This document shows, one piece after another, positions 8,491 through 16,514 of a stretch of 40,483 nucleotides of DNA (positions within the stretch are counted from its first letter, which is position 1; every line of letters begins with the position of its first letter). The notes under the pieces were generated by a model that worked only from the letters and a program-made list of their open reading frames with translations, was not told the DNA's origin and did not search any database. The stretch is taken from positions 1 to 40,483 of the forward strand of contig CANPXL010000026.1 of the NCBI GenBank assembly GCA_947586055.1, in the 5' to 3' direction. Both the position numbers and the translations under genes were made by a program. Source of the DNA: an uncultured Acetatifactor sp. (GTDB lineage: Bacteria > Bacillota > Clostridia > Lachnospirales > Lachnospiraceae).

Positions 8491-9522
8491 TCATTCCGGT
8501 TCCGCAATGTCCTTTATCAGTTCCTTTGCGATCTGGGCCAGTTCGCTCTTTGTCAACTGCTCCAACTCTTCCGGGAGTCTTCGGATATGCGGCAGGCGGA
8601 ACCGTTTTGTTTTCTCCAGCACATCCCCGTATTCGCAGAGGGCAAGCAGCTGTTCATACTGCAAAAGCTTACTTCTGGAAATCCTGTCGTCTCTGGTCAC
8701 GGTAAACACCCTTCTGCACAGGCGCAGGATCTGAAAAAGTCCCTGCATGCTCTCGCTCAGGTCCAGAACCACATACTCATACTCTCCCAGCTCTTCGATC
8801 CCCTGAAAAAAAGCCAGCCATTCCGATGCCGTCACAGCCAGGAGATTCTGTCCCGATCTCATCGGCGGCACATAGTCCAGATTCCCGATCCGCCTGATCA
8901 TGGTCTGCAGCCGCAGGCGAAATTTTTCCTTTTCCGTTCCCAGAAAATACAAAAGATCCGCGATATCATGGGTTCCATTGTCCGGCACCAGCTCCGGCAG
9001 TCCCGCGAAATGCTCAAAATTCAGATACAGTGTGGTATGTTCTCTGGCAAGAATCTGGCTCAGAGTAAGCGTCATTGAGGTCTGCATGCTCCTGTGCACG
9101 GGGGAATAGCTGCCGATAAAGACACTTCTGCAGCTCTTTTGAAGTCTGGGAAGAGGGGTGTCCGCGGTCTCCATGTAAACTTCCAGAAGATATTTCAGCA
9201 CATCTTCCGCCCTCTGGTATTTATCCACATAGCGCAGCTGTTTCCAGCGGATCAGTCCGCTCTCGCTCAGCACCACGAGCCGTCCCCCGGCAAGATCCGA
9301 AAATTCGTCTCTATACGCGGATTCCGCCACCACCAGAAGCGCCGCGTTTTCCACTCCGTCTTTCATCAGTTCCTGCATATCCGTGTAAGTCCGCAATCCC
9401 CATGGCAGATCCTTCTGTTTCCCCAAAAAATCCGTCATCAGCTGGGCATATTCCTCTTCCGTATCAAAGAGGACCAGCGTTTTATCCTCCGGCTTATGCG
9501 CCGTCTTTCTTCTTTCTTTCAA
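8491..9522 (-). CDS. TadZ/CpaE-like protein with degenerate P-loop
   Basis: A 343-residue protein in the position of TadZ/CpaE, which localises the Tad machine. The N-terminal ~130 residues resemble an atypical receiver-like domain (LVLFDTEEEYAQLM, AALLVVAESAY). The second half resembles a MinD/ParA fold, with YEYVVLDLSESMQGLFQILR in the place of the switch II region. Where a deviant Walker A (KGGxGKT) would be expected, the sequence is GSYSPVHRSMQTS, which lacks both the Gly pattern and the Lys. It therefore probably does not hydrolyse ATP. The start is TTG at 9522: GGGAGG lies six bases upstream, and TTGA overlaps the stop of the upstream peptidase, giving translational coupling. Confidence 0.75.
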   Translation of the reverse strand: MKERRKTAHKPEDKTLVLFDTEEEYAQLMTDFLGKQKDLPWGLRTYTDMQELMKDGVENAALLVVAESAYRDEFSDLAGGRLVVLSESGLIRWKQLRYVDKYQRAEDVLKYLLEVYMETADTPLPRLQKSCRSVFIGSYSPVHRSMQTSMTLTLSQILAREHTTLYLNFEHFAGLPELVPDNGTHDIADLLYFLGTEKEKFRLRLQTMIRRIGNLDYVPPMRSGQNLLAVTASEWLAFFQGIEELGEYEYVVLDLSESMQGLFQILRLCRRVFTVTRDDRISRSKLLQYEQLLALCEYGDVLEKTKRFRLPHIRRLPEELEQLTKSELAQIAKELIKDIAEPE

Positions 9523-10034
9523 AAAACACCTCCCAGATACAGCAGCAGGCTGATGAGTACAGGGCCGGAAAGGCAAAGCCTGATATCGGGTCTATACGTA
9601 TCTTCATCCAGATAGAGACGCCATCTGCCGCTTTTACTCACGTCCGCCAGATATTCCGCAAAATACCGGAGACGTTCCGCAATATTTCCATACCGACAAA
9701 GCTTTCCAAATGAGATCATCGCTGCGATCAGCAAAGACACAAATAAGAAAAAAAAGATTTTTCTGAATGGCAGAAACCCCGCTGTAACGCCGAACAGTTT
9801 AATATCCCCCGCGCCGACGGCGCCGATTTTGTAGAGCGGATAGAGCGCGCCGCCCACGACGAACGCCTGAAGCAAAAAGAACGCCGCTCCCTGCGCTCCT
9901 TCCGTCAAAAACCGCCACGACAGGCCCGTGAGCGCGGTCGCCGCCGTAAGAACATTGGGGATTTTTTTCTTTCGATAGTCGAAACAACAGGCAGCCAGCA
10001 ACAAAACACACAATGCCGCCAAAAAACACATCAT
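9519..10034 (-). CDS. Prepilin peptidase, TadV/CpaA type (A24)
   Basis: A 171-residue polytopic membrane aspartyl protease and first gene of the Tad operon. Catalytic Asp residues are in CCFDYRKKKIPN (about residue 18) and in GAVGAGDIKL, the classic GxGD motif. The family cleaves the leader from Flp prepilins. The extended hydrophilic C-terminal section (about 115-155) is somewhat longer than in minimal CpaA proteins. The start is uncertain. Two tandem ATG codons lie directly against GGAG, leaving almost no spacing, and a TTG four codons later has better spacing. A promoter lies about 100 bp upstream. Confidence 0.85.
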   Translation of the reverse strand: MMCFLAALCVLLLAACCFDYRKKKIPNVLTAATALTGLSWRFLTEGAQGAAFFLLQAFVVGGALYPLYKIGAVGAGDIKLFGVTAGFLPFRKIFFFLFVSLLIAAMISFGKLCRYGNIAERLRYFAEYLADVSKSGRWRLYLDEDTYRPDIRLCLSGPVLISLLLYLGGVF

Positions 10035-10137
10035 CTCCTTTTCTCAGATTAATTTCACCGAAAATCCAAGGCGATCCATGCCTCCAGAATAACAGGAACT
10101 TTCAGAAACAAAACAGGTTTGAATTTGTTGTAATCGC

Positions 10138-10166
10138 ATTATACTTAAATTATTTTCAAATTGCAA
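10138..10166 (-). promoter_or_regulatory. Sigma-A promoter of the Tad pilus operon
   Basis: On the minus strand TTGCAA (10161-10166) and TATAAT (10138-10143) are separated by exactly 17 bp in an AT-rich gap. Transcription would start near 10130, giving a leader of about 95 bases before the first peptidase gene. No other good promoter was seen before the Tad genes. Confidence 0.75.
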
Positions 10167-10202
10167 TAGCGCAATCTGAAAAAAATTATTTTTGGCAATT
10201 TG

Positions 10203-10478
10203 TTACAAATATTTGTAAATTCCAACGCTGTAAATTGCTACAAGCCCCGGAAATCCAAGGATTCCGGATGTCAAAACCGTGACGGGGTTAATGCCGACGC
10301 CCAGATGGATCCCCGCGCCTGCAAGAGCCGCGTTGACAAAATAGATGGCAATGGTTCCCAAAACGCTTCTCATTACAATATTCAACAGCCATTCCTTTTT
10401 ACTTTTTGCCGCTCCCATAAGCAGAACGACGGCGCAGATCGCTGCCAGAGCCAGCATCCCATATCTATGTTCCATCAT
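10203..10478 (-). CDS. bofA: BofA-family pro-sigma-K processing inhibitor
   Basis: A 91-residue membrane protein of the BofA family. Hydrophobic segments lie at about 7-25 and 35-55. The conserved C-terminal signature is present as GVGINPVTVLTSGILGFPG. In Bacillus, BofA sits in the mother-cell membrane and holds the SpoIVFB protease inactive until a forespore signal arrives. Its presence suggests a spore former, although BofA-like proteins also occur in non-sporulating relatives. The ATG follows AAAAGGAAAG. In Bacillus bofA follows recR and yaaL; here the DUF2508 (YaaL-like) gene is next to it but on the opposite strand. Confidence 0.85.
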   Translation of the reverse strand: MMEHRYGMLALAAICAVVLLMGAAKSKKEWLLNIVMRSVLGTIAIYFVNAALAGAGIHLGVGINPVTVLTSGILGFPGLVAIYSVGIYKYL

Positions 10479-10557
10479 CTTTCCTTTTGTCCTCCGCCCG
10501 TCCTCCCTAAACCTTATGACCCGTCCCGACCAAATATTCCCCTCTGAACCGCTTTTT

Positions 10558-10585
10558 TTGAAAAACTGGAATAAACTGGTATAAA
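10558..10585 (+). promoter_or_regulatory. Putative promoter of the DUF2508 gene
   Basis: TTGAAA (10558-10563) and TATAAA (10580-10585) are separated by 16 bp. The start codon of the DUF2508 gene is at 10639, giving a leader of about 45 bases. The 160-bp gap to bofA also needs a bofA promoter in the other direction; I see no convincing one. Confidence 0.5.
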
Positions 10586-10638
10586 TCGGACTTTTGGCGT
10601 TTATACTTTAGTAATCCAGCAGAAAGGATCAGAAAGCC

Positions 10639-10935
10639 ATGAAAACTTATTTTAGCCAGAGGACAGGCCGAACCTGTCCCGCAGAGGAGGATTACGCCCC
10701 TGTGACACTGCAGGATTCCATAGAAAAAACCCGCCAGGCTCTGGATCTTGCCTATGCGGGTTTTGACAACGCGCTCGAAGAGGATCTGATCGACAGCTAT
10801 ATTTACGAGATCAATGCGCTCCAGAAAAGATACAAGCATCTGACGGATCTGGCCGCCGCGGAGGATCCGTCCCGGGATGCGGAACTAAACATACATTCCC
10901 CGATTCGTGCCCTGGTCAGCCATGTTCTCAGTTAA
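10639..10935 (+). CDS. DUF2508 (YaaL-like) family protein
   Basis: A 98-residue soluble protein. The segment EEDLIDSYIYEINALQKRYK matches the core of the DUF2508/YaaL family, whose members are small helical proteins of unknown role usually encoded between recR and bofA. The linkage with bofA supports the assignment. Here the order is altered: the gene diverges from bofA and no recR is visible in the window. Its last 51 bases overlap the 3' end of fliS on the other strand, so the two messages are complementary at their ends. The ATG has a modest AAAGGA site upstream. Confidence 0.75.
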   Translation: MKTYFSQRTGRTCPAEEDYAPVTLQDSIEKTRQALDLAYAGFDNALEEDLIDSYIYEINALQKRYKHLTDLAAAEDPSRDAELNIHSPIRALVSHVLS

Positions 10936-11361
10936 GGTGTTCCTGCCGTAGGTCAGACCTGCGTAAACCGTCTGGGAATTGGCCATCACAGGACCCGAGA
11001 CATTCTGTGCGGCTATTGTTTCATAGGCGTCGTGGAGCGGTCGTATCACCTGCTCAATCTCCCGCAGGGGCTGCGATTCGCTCCTTGCCTCGCCGGCTGC
11101 AAGCCTTCTGATGCAGAACATATAAAGCTGCAGCAGCGCAGGCGCAGGCTCATATTCCATCCGAAGAGAATTGATCAGTTCATTCAGACAGCCCCTTGCC
11201 TTACGAACCGCTCCCCGGAAAGCCTCCCTGTCCTCCTGCCTTAAAAAATCATCGCTCTCTTTCAGATAACTCAGAAGCATCTCGTACAGGATCACCACCA
11301 GCTCCGTGGAATTTGCCTGCGTAATTCTGAGCGTAAACTGCTGTTTCGCTTCCCTTGTCAT
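10885..11361 (-). CDS. fliS: Flagellar export chaperone FliS
   Basis: A 158-residue cytoplasmic protein that binds the C-terminus of unpolymerised flagellin and escorts it to export. The family start is clear: QANSTELVVILYEMLLSYLK, followed by helices with ARGCLNELINSLRME and LLQLYMFCIRRLA. FliS is usually 120-135 residues; here an extra ~30-residue tail ends in GLTYGRNTLTENM and a short polar stretch. The ATG follows GGAG at good distance and begins 10 bp after the flagellin stop, so both are on one transcript. The 3' end overlaps the DUF2508 gene on the plus strand. Confidence 0.9.
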   Translation of the reverse strand: MTREAKQQFTLRITQANSTELVVILYEMLLSYLKESDDFLRQEDREAFRGAVRKARGCLNELINSLRMEYEPAPALLQLYMFCIRRLAAGEARSESQPLREIEQVIRPLHDAYETIAAQNVSGPVMANSQTVYAGLTYGRNTLTENMADQGTNRGMYV

Positions 11362-11371
11362 CTTTCACTCC

Positions 11372-12595
11372 TTACTGCAAAAGCTGAAGAACCTGCGAAG
11401 GCCTTTCATTCGCCTGCGCGAGCATGGAAGTTCCGGCCTGGGTCAGAACCTGATATGTGGTATATCTTGTCATTTCCTCCGCCATATCCACATCCATGAT
11501 CCGGGAATATGCGGCCGTCATGTTCTCGCTGGTCACATCCAGATTGTTGATCGTGGATTCCAGCCTGTTCTGATAAGCGCCCAGACGTCCGCGCACCGAA
11601 GATACATACCGCACCGCGCCGTCGATCCGTTCGATGGCGTCCAGCGCCCCCGCCTGTGTGCTTACGTCAATATTTTCTATTCCCATATTTTTCAGGTTAA
11701 TTGCGGGAATATCCATGTCCATGGTCTGGCCCTCGTTGGCGCCCACCTGGATCTTCATTGCGCCGATTCCGGTAGCGTCAACAACGATGGCGGTGCCGAG
11801 GTCTGACGGGTCCGCCGGCGCGTCCGGCAGGCCGAACGTCACGCTCTTCATCTGCACGCCGTCTATCACCACGTCGTCCCCGCCCGAAAAATCCACTGCG
11901 GAAATGTCGAGACGCATTTCAAACCCGGCGTCATCTTTTATGACAACTATGTCATCTTCCATGGAAACCTTTGCGCCGTCCGGGAAATCCGGTCCCAGAT
12001 CCAGAACGCTGTTGGACATATCGCCTGCAGGATTCTGCGCCACCTCGTAGGTTCCGTCCTCCGGATTCTGCATGACAGTCAGCTTCCGGATGGTGTATTC
12101 CTTCGGGGGAACCTCATCCGAATACGCGTTGACCTTTACCTTGACAGCTTCATTCAGATTGTAGCCCTTCAGGGAAAATTCGCCGTTCAGAAGCTTCTGT
12201 CCGTTAAATTCCGTTGTCTCGGAAATCTTTGTGATCTCTTCCTTCAGCTGCACGATCTCTTCCTGAACGGTAGCCCTGTCACTTTCGGACATGGTGCCGT
12301 TTGCCGCCTTCACGGAAAGCTCGTTCATTCTCTGCAGCATCTCGCTGATCTCGTTCATTGCCCCGTCGGCCGTCTCTATGATGGAAACGCCGTCGCTGGC
12401 ATTCTGATTCGCCACCGCCAGACTCTCGATCTGGGCGTTCATCCTTTTCGCCATGGCAAGACCGGCCGGATTATCCTTTGCGCTGTTGATCTTAAGTCCG
12501 GAAGACAGTCTCTGCAAGGATTTGGAAAGCAGATTGTCATTGTCGGAAAGCGCATTGTTCGACAGCATTGCGGATACATTGTAATTAATTCTCAT
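11372..12595 (-). CDS. fliC: Flagellin
   Basis: A 407-residue flagellar filament subunit. The D0/D1 N-terminal region (about 1-160) has [36 protein letters not shown] and [16 protein letters not shown]. The C-terminal region (about 320-407) has [20 protein letters not shown] and ends [14 protein letters not shown], a canonical flagellin tail. The middle (about 165-310) is an acidic variable domain likely to be surface exposed. It overlaps the stop of the upstream 990-residue protein by four bases (ATGA). Such coupling is unusual for an abundant subunit, so a second promoter inside the upstream gene is plausible. fliS follows. Confidence 0.95.
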   Translation of the reverse strand: MRINYNVSAMLSNNALSDNDNLLSKSLQRLSSGLKINSAKDNPAGLAMAKRMNAQIESLAVANQNASDGVSIIETADGAMNEISEMLQRMNELSVKAANGTMSESDRATVQEEIVQLKEEITKISETTEFNGQKLLNGEFSLKGYNLNEAVKVKVNAYSDEVPPKEYTIRKLTVMQNPEDGTYEVAQNPAGDMSNSVLDLGPDFPDGAKVSMEDDIVVIKDDAGFEMRLDISAVDFSGGDDVVIDGVQMKSVTFGLPDAPADPSDLGTAIVVDATGIGAMKIQVGANEGQTMDMDIPAINLKNMGIENIDVSTQAGALDAIERIDGAVRYVSSVRGRLGAYQNRLESTINNLDVTSENMTAAYSRIMDVDMAEEMTRYTTYQVLTQAGTSMLAQANERPSQVLQLLQ

Positions 12596-15564
12596 AAGCT
12601 ATTTCCTCTTTTCTGAACTGCCTGCAGGAACACCTTCGCCACACGGTAAAGCTCTGCGTTATCCACAGCAGAAACGGCATCTTCCGGCTCCGCCGCCATC
12701 CCGGTATCCGTGACGGCAACCTCAATATCGCCTACCGTCCAGGTCTCTCCCACTTCTTCTTTAAAGATATCGGCCAGTTTGTGCAGTTTCATTACCTCAT
12801 TTGAATCCTGCGCCCGAAAAACTCCTTTGAGCACACCGTCCCTCAGAGAAAACCCCGCCTCAAGCCGCGACTGGTCCGACAGCCGCATACTCACGCTGAC
12901 AAAGCCTTTCTCCCCGCCGCTCCTGTCAAAAGTCAGGTGCACTCTGGTCAGCGTTCCTCCCACATACAGCGGAAGAAAATATTCTTCCTGCGCCGACAGC
13001 GCTCCCATAACGGAAAGCTGTTTATGAAGCAGCTGAAGACCGCGCACATCAAGGCTGGCGCCCGCCTCCTGAAGGGAAACGTATTCCGTCTCTGCCGCCG
13101 CCTCCTGAACAGAACGGTCATACTGCTGAATAAACTGTTCCTTTTCCGACAGATCTTCCCAGAGCGCTTCGCCCGCTTCCGTTCTGTCATCCGGAGCCTG
13201 TATCTGCGTCTCTTTTTCTTTCTGCGGTTCCGCAGCCTGCGTCTGTCCCCTTCCGGAATCTTCCGACACGCCTGTCGTATTCTCCCGAAAACTGCCGTTC
13301 CGGCTTCTGCGGCCGCCTGTTGGGACATCGAACAGATTGAAACTGTCGTTCAGCAGCGCCTGCGCCGCCATCAGGTTTTCCGCGCCGGAAGAAAGCTGTC
13401 CCCGCTGCAGCAGCGCGATACTTTCCGCATCCGCCCCGTTTACCGCCTCCCGCAGCGCCTCCAGCTGCTGCCGGTCATATTCCCGCTCGGCCGTCTCATC
13501 ATAAGACACCTCTGTCAAAACATCATCCGCGATCCGTGCGAAGGCTTTCCCGATCTGTTCCGGGATCGTTTCGCCCCTGCGAACCAGCTCCGACACCGTT
13601 CCCAGCTCATCCGCCACCTTTACGTTGACGGACTTTACCTTCCCGCTTCGCACCGCGGAGAGCAGATTGGAAAAATGAAGCTCCGCCTGCGTATTGACCA
13701 GAGCGCCGATGGCCGCTCCGTCCGTCTTTTCGATCTGACGCACCAGACGGTAAATCCCAATATAGCTTTCCCGCTCCGCCTGCGTGATTGCCTTATTCTG
13801 CTCCAGCCCATACAAAAACCGGCTGTAGCTCTCAGCCTCCCGCCGATATTCCTCCGGCATCCGCTCAAAATAGTCTTCCAGCTCGCCAAAGGTTTTTTCC
13901 AGGGGGTTCACGCCGTCCCGGATCATCTTCAGCACAGCCGCCGGCGTCAGTTTTTCCACAACGGACTTTACCTGTCTGTCCGCCTCCATCACCGCGTTCA
14001 GATTCTCCACCGTCATCTCCATGCGGTTATACCCCAGGATCCTTGCCGCTCTGCGCGTTTCCTCCCCGGGCTCTACGCCCAGATCCCGCAGGATATCATC
14101 CACATTTGCGAACGCTTTTTTGATGCTGTCTCCCAGATCCGCTCTGGGAGCGGTCATCAGGGTCTCATAGCTTTCCCTGGCGCGCTCATAATTTTCCTGA
14201 ACCGTCTTTCCCTCTCGATGGAACTCTTCCACCGTGGGAATGGTCTGCCCTTCCGCAAAGGTACCCAGCGCCTGAGCGGGCAGGCCGGGCAGATCTTCCG
14301 CCACACGATTTGCCGCGTGATAGACGCGGTATTTTTCCACCGCCCCGGCATCTTCCGGGAAATACTGTTCCGCCAGCTCCCGCTCCGCCTGCTTCAGCGC
14401 CTCCACCAGCTGCTCCATGGGCGCAGTGTCGATGGAAAAGCCGCTTTTGAGCAGTCTTATGTTGACCTCCGCCGTCATCCGGAGGCGAATCTCCTCAAGC
14501 TGCCTTCTGGCGGTCACATCCCCCGCGAACTGTTGCAGGATCTCATCGGATTGATAGAACTGTGCAAGACGGGCCGCCTTTTCATAAAGAGTTTCCCCGT
14601 CTCCGCCCAGATTCGCATGTATGGGATCCCTTCCCTCCGCGATGGTCTTCGCCGCGGCGCGGGCAAATTCTTCCTCCTTCACCGGCATGCAAAGCCCCTG
14701 CAGTTCCTCCAACCGATCCAGATTTTCTTCCGTCAGCGGCAGGCCGTTGTCCAGAAGCCACGCCGCGTTCTGGCGGTTCTCTTCCTTCACTTCCCTGCCG
14801 GACTGGGCGATCATGCGGTCGATCTGTTCTCCAAGCTCCCCGTCGGCTTCAGGGCCGGCGCTTCGGGTATAATACCCCTCTACGTCCTCGGCGTAATACC
14901 GGGGAGCGCCGCCGCCCGCCGCGCCTGCGCCGCTGTTCTGGGCAAGATACAGATTCCAGATCTCCGGCTCCAGTTCGTTGTCGATCATATAGCGGCTGCT
15001 CCCGTCGTCCTGCGGCTGCAGTTCAGCAGCCATGTTCCAGGCCTTTTCCACCGCTTCCAGATTTTCTTCCGTCATGGGAAGGTCCGCCGCCCGAAAGCTG
15101 TCCGCCACGGCGTTTGCCAGCGTCTGACTTCCCAGAGCGGCCGCCAGCGTATCCAGATCCAGATCGTCCGTGTAACCCTTGATCTCCTTCCCGGAACGGG
15201 CCAGCTCCGCCTTGATCCTGTCCACGATGGTCACAGCCTCTCCGGGGTCCATGCTGTAAAAGTCAAACCCTTCCTCCTGCAGCTTTGCGTAATCTTCTTC
15301 GGACATGGTATGTGACATAAGCGTCATATAATCCTGCTGGATGTCTACGTCGGCGTTCTGCGCTTCCTGCCTGATCTCAAGCAGGCTTTTTCCCTTTTCC
15401 GTTTTTACCCCGCCGGCCCAGTTCTGACTGTTTTCGGAATATAAAACGCCGGACACCGCCCCGGACGCCGGACTGGCGCCCCGCAGGTCACGGACCGGCC
15501 CATTCTTTTCCGGATGCTGTTTTTCCGTCTCGGGGACATTCTGCTGATACAAAGATATTTTCAA
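12592..15564 (-). CDS. DUF6240-type flagellar-locus protein, 990 residues
   Basis: A large soluble, mostly helical protein with no signal peptide. A module ending in a (L/M)x(M/L)TxENL motif recurs: LPMTEENL (162-169), LPLTEENL (275-282) and MEMTVENL (515-522), with a diverged copy near 375. Each follows a helix like AAWLLDNG or AARILGYN. I recall such repeats from clostridial DUF6240 proteins. The C-terminal ~100 residues ([18 protein letters not shown] onward) have the strand pattern of the FliK hook-length control C-domain, so a role in flagellar secretion is possible. The start is TTG at 15564, seven bases after AAGGAG. A sigma-28-like promoter precedes it and flagellin overlaps its end. 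Confidence 0.7.
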   Translation of the reverse strand: MKISLYQQNVPETEKQHPEKNGPVRDLRGASPASGAVSGVLYSENSQNWAGGVKTEKGKSLLEIRQEAQNADVDIQQDYMTLMSHTMSEEDYAKLQEEGFDFYSMDPGEAVTIVDRIKAELARSGKEIKGYTDDLDLDTLAAALGSQTLANAVADSFRAADLPMTEENLEAVEKAWNMAAELQPQDDGSSRYMIDNELEPEIWNLYLAQNSGAGAAGGGAPRYYAEDVEGYYTRSAGPEADGELGEQIDRMIAQSGREVKEENRQNAAWLLDNGLPLTEENLDRLEELQGLCMPVKEEEFARAAAKTIAEGRDPIHANLGGDGETLYEKAARLAQFYQSDEILQQFAGDVTARRQLEEIRLRMTAEVNIRLLKSGFSIDTAPMEQLVEALKQAERELAEQYFPEDAGAVEKYRVYHAANRVAEDLPGLPAQALGTFAEGQTIPTVEEFHREGKTVQENYERARESYETLMTAPRADLGDSIKKAFANVDDILRDLGVEPGEETRRAARILGYNRMEMTVENLNAVMEADRQVKSVVEKLTPAAVLKMIRDGVNPLEKTFGELEDYFERMPEEYRREAESYSRFLYGLEQNKAITQAERESYIGIYRLVRQIEKTDGAAIGALVNTQAELHFSNLLSAVRSGKVKSVNVKVADELGTVSELVRRGETIPEQIGKAFARIADDVLTEVSYDETAEREYDRQQLEALREAVNGADAESIALLQRGQLSSGAENLMAAQALLNDSFNLFDVPTGGRRSRNGSFRENTTGVSEDSGRGQTQAAEPQKEKETQIQAPDDRTEAGEALWEDLSEKEQFIQQYDRSVQEAAAETEYVSLQEAGASLDVRGLQLLHKQLSVMGALSAQEEYFLPLYVGGTLTRVHLTFDRSGGEKGFVSVSMRLSDQSRLEAGFSLRDGVLKGVFRAQDSNEVMKLHKLADIFKEEVGETWTVGDIEVAVTDTGMAAEPEDAVSAVDNAELYRVAKVFLQAVQKRGNSL
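12767..12794 (-). promoter_or_regulatory. Possible internal sigma-28 promoter for flagellin
   Basis: On the minus strand TAAT (12791-12794) and GCCGATAT (12767-12774) are 16 bp apart. The -10 box is nearly ideal for sigma-28 (consensus GCCGATAA), but the -35 is imperfect. It lies inside the upstream coding region, about 170 bp before the flagellin start, so chance occurrence is possible. Confidence 0.35.
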
Positions 15565-15610
15565 ATCCGCTTCTCCTTAAAGTCTTTCTGGCGCTTTGCG
15601 CCTATCTTTT

Positions 15611-15638
15611 ATTTCGGCCAGTCCGGGGCAAATCTTTA
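15611..15638 (-). promoter_or_regulatory. Sigma-28 (FliA/SigD)-like promoter of the flagellin operon
   Basis: On the minus strand TAAAG (-35 region, core 15635-15638) and GCCGAAAT (15611-15618) are separated by 16 bp, close to the sigma-28 pattern TAAA-N15-GCCGATAA. It lies about 45 bp upstream of the TTG start at 15564. This fits late-class flagellar expression of the DUF6240-type protein, flagellin and FliS. Confidence 0.55.
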
Positions 15639-15716
15639 CGGGAAACCTGTCCGCCGTGTATGGCGTCCCGCGCCGGTCCCGGACAGTGTCTGCGGATTTT
15701 GTCTGACAATTTCCCA

Positions 15717-15762
15717 ATGAAAGGGTATGACGGAGACGGATGAAAGGGTACGATGGAGACGG
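15717..15762. repeat. 23-bp tandem duplication upstream of the response regulator
   Basis: Two adjacent 23-bp copies (15717-15739 and 15740-15762), both starting ATGAAAGGGTA, differ at only two positions. They end just before the TTGAC boxes of the response regulator promoter. It could be an additional upstream binding site or a neutral duplication. Confidence 0.6.
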
Positions 15763-15767
15763 AAGAC

Positions 15768-15798
15768 TTGACAGAAATTTGACCTTTTGACGTATAAT
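15768..15798 (+). promoter_or_regulatory. Promoter of the two-component operon with TTGAC direct repeats
   Basis: TTGAC occurs at 15768-15772 and 15779-15783, an 11-bp repeat typical of OmpR/PhoB-family sites, and a third time at 15787-15791. A perfect TATAAT follows at 15793-15798. The spacing from the first TTGACA to TATAAT is 19 bp, too long for an ideal sigma-A promoter, which suggests activator help. The same pattern occurs at 17856-17887, so autoregulation is likely. Confidence 0.6.
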
Positions 15799-15836
15799 AG
15801 GAAGTATCTCTTCAAAACAAAAAAACCGAGGGTATT

Positions 15837-16514
15837 ATGAAGTACAAAATTCTGATCGTAGACGATGAAATCATGCTGACGGATCTTTTGGCGGCGCACC
15901 TGCAGGACTGCGGATATGAGACGCTTACCGCCAACGACGGCGGCACGGCCCTGGAGCAGCTGCAGAAAAGGCCGGATCTGATCCTTCTCGATATCAATAT
16001 GCCCGGCGTCAGCGGTCTGGAGCTGTGCCGGGATATCCGCAGTCATGTGACCTGCCCCATTCTTTTTCTGACGGCGCGGGTCACGGAACAGGACAAGATC
16101 AACGGCCTGCAGCTCGGCGGCGACGATTACATTACCAAGCCCTTCAGCCTGAAGGAGCTGACGGCGCGGGTCGCCGCCCATCTGCGCCGGGATGAAAGGA
16201 ACCGCAGCCGGGCTTCCGTGCTGACAAACGCCGACGGTCTGCTGGTCAATTTAACGCAGCGCCGGGTGTTTTACAGAGAAAAAGAACTTTTCTTTTCCAA
16301 AAGAGAGTTCGACCTGATCGAATACCTGATGACGAACAAAGGCCAGATCTTTGACCGGGAACGGATTTATGAAGCGGTATGGGGGCTGGACGCTCAGGGA
16401 GACAGCGGCGTGGTAAAGGAGCATATCCGAAAGATACGCGCAAAACTTCGCGAGACGACACAGCAGGAATATATTGAAACCGTTTGGGGAGTGGGTTATA
16501 AATGGAAGGACTGA
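15837..16514 (+). CDS. OmpR-family response regulator
   Basis: A 225-residue DNA-binding response regulator. The receiver domain (1-~115) has the acidic pocket D9-D10, the phosphoacceptor D52 in LILLDINMPG, the Thr of LFLTAR and the Lys of ITKPFS. The C-terminal winged helix (about 130-225) ends in RERIYEAVWGLD and VWGVGYKWKD, typical of OmpR/PhoB. It overlaps the kinase gene by 13 bp, so they form one operon. Paired TTGAC repeats upstream of this gene and of the downstream lipoprotein gene are candidate binding sites. The ATG follows GAGGG. Confidence 0.95.
   Translation: MKYKILIVDDEIMLTDLLAAHLQDCGYETLTANDGGTALEQLQKRPDLILLDINMPGVSGLELCRDIRSHVTCPILFLTARVTEQDKINGLQLGGDDYITKPFSLKELTARVAAHLRRDERNRSRASVLTNADGLLVNLTQRRVFYREKELFFSKREFDLIEYLMTNKGQIFDRERIYEAVWGLDAQGDSGVVKEHIRKIRAKLRETTQQEYIETVWGVGYKWKD

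Noticed and set aside
10035..10137. Leader RNA element in the Tad operon 5' region
   Set aside because: No stable hairpin or known riboswitch pattern was visible in this AT-rich leader.
12937..15315. Long open frame on the plus strand opposite the DUF6240-type gene
   Set aside because: It mirrors codon structure of the minus-strand gene, has low-complexity Arg/His/Leu composition, no ribosome binding site and no recognisable domain.
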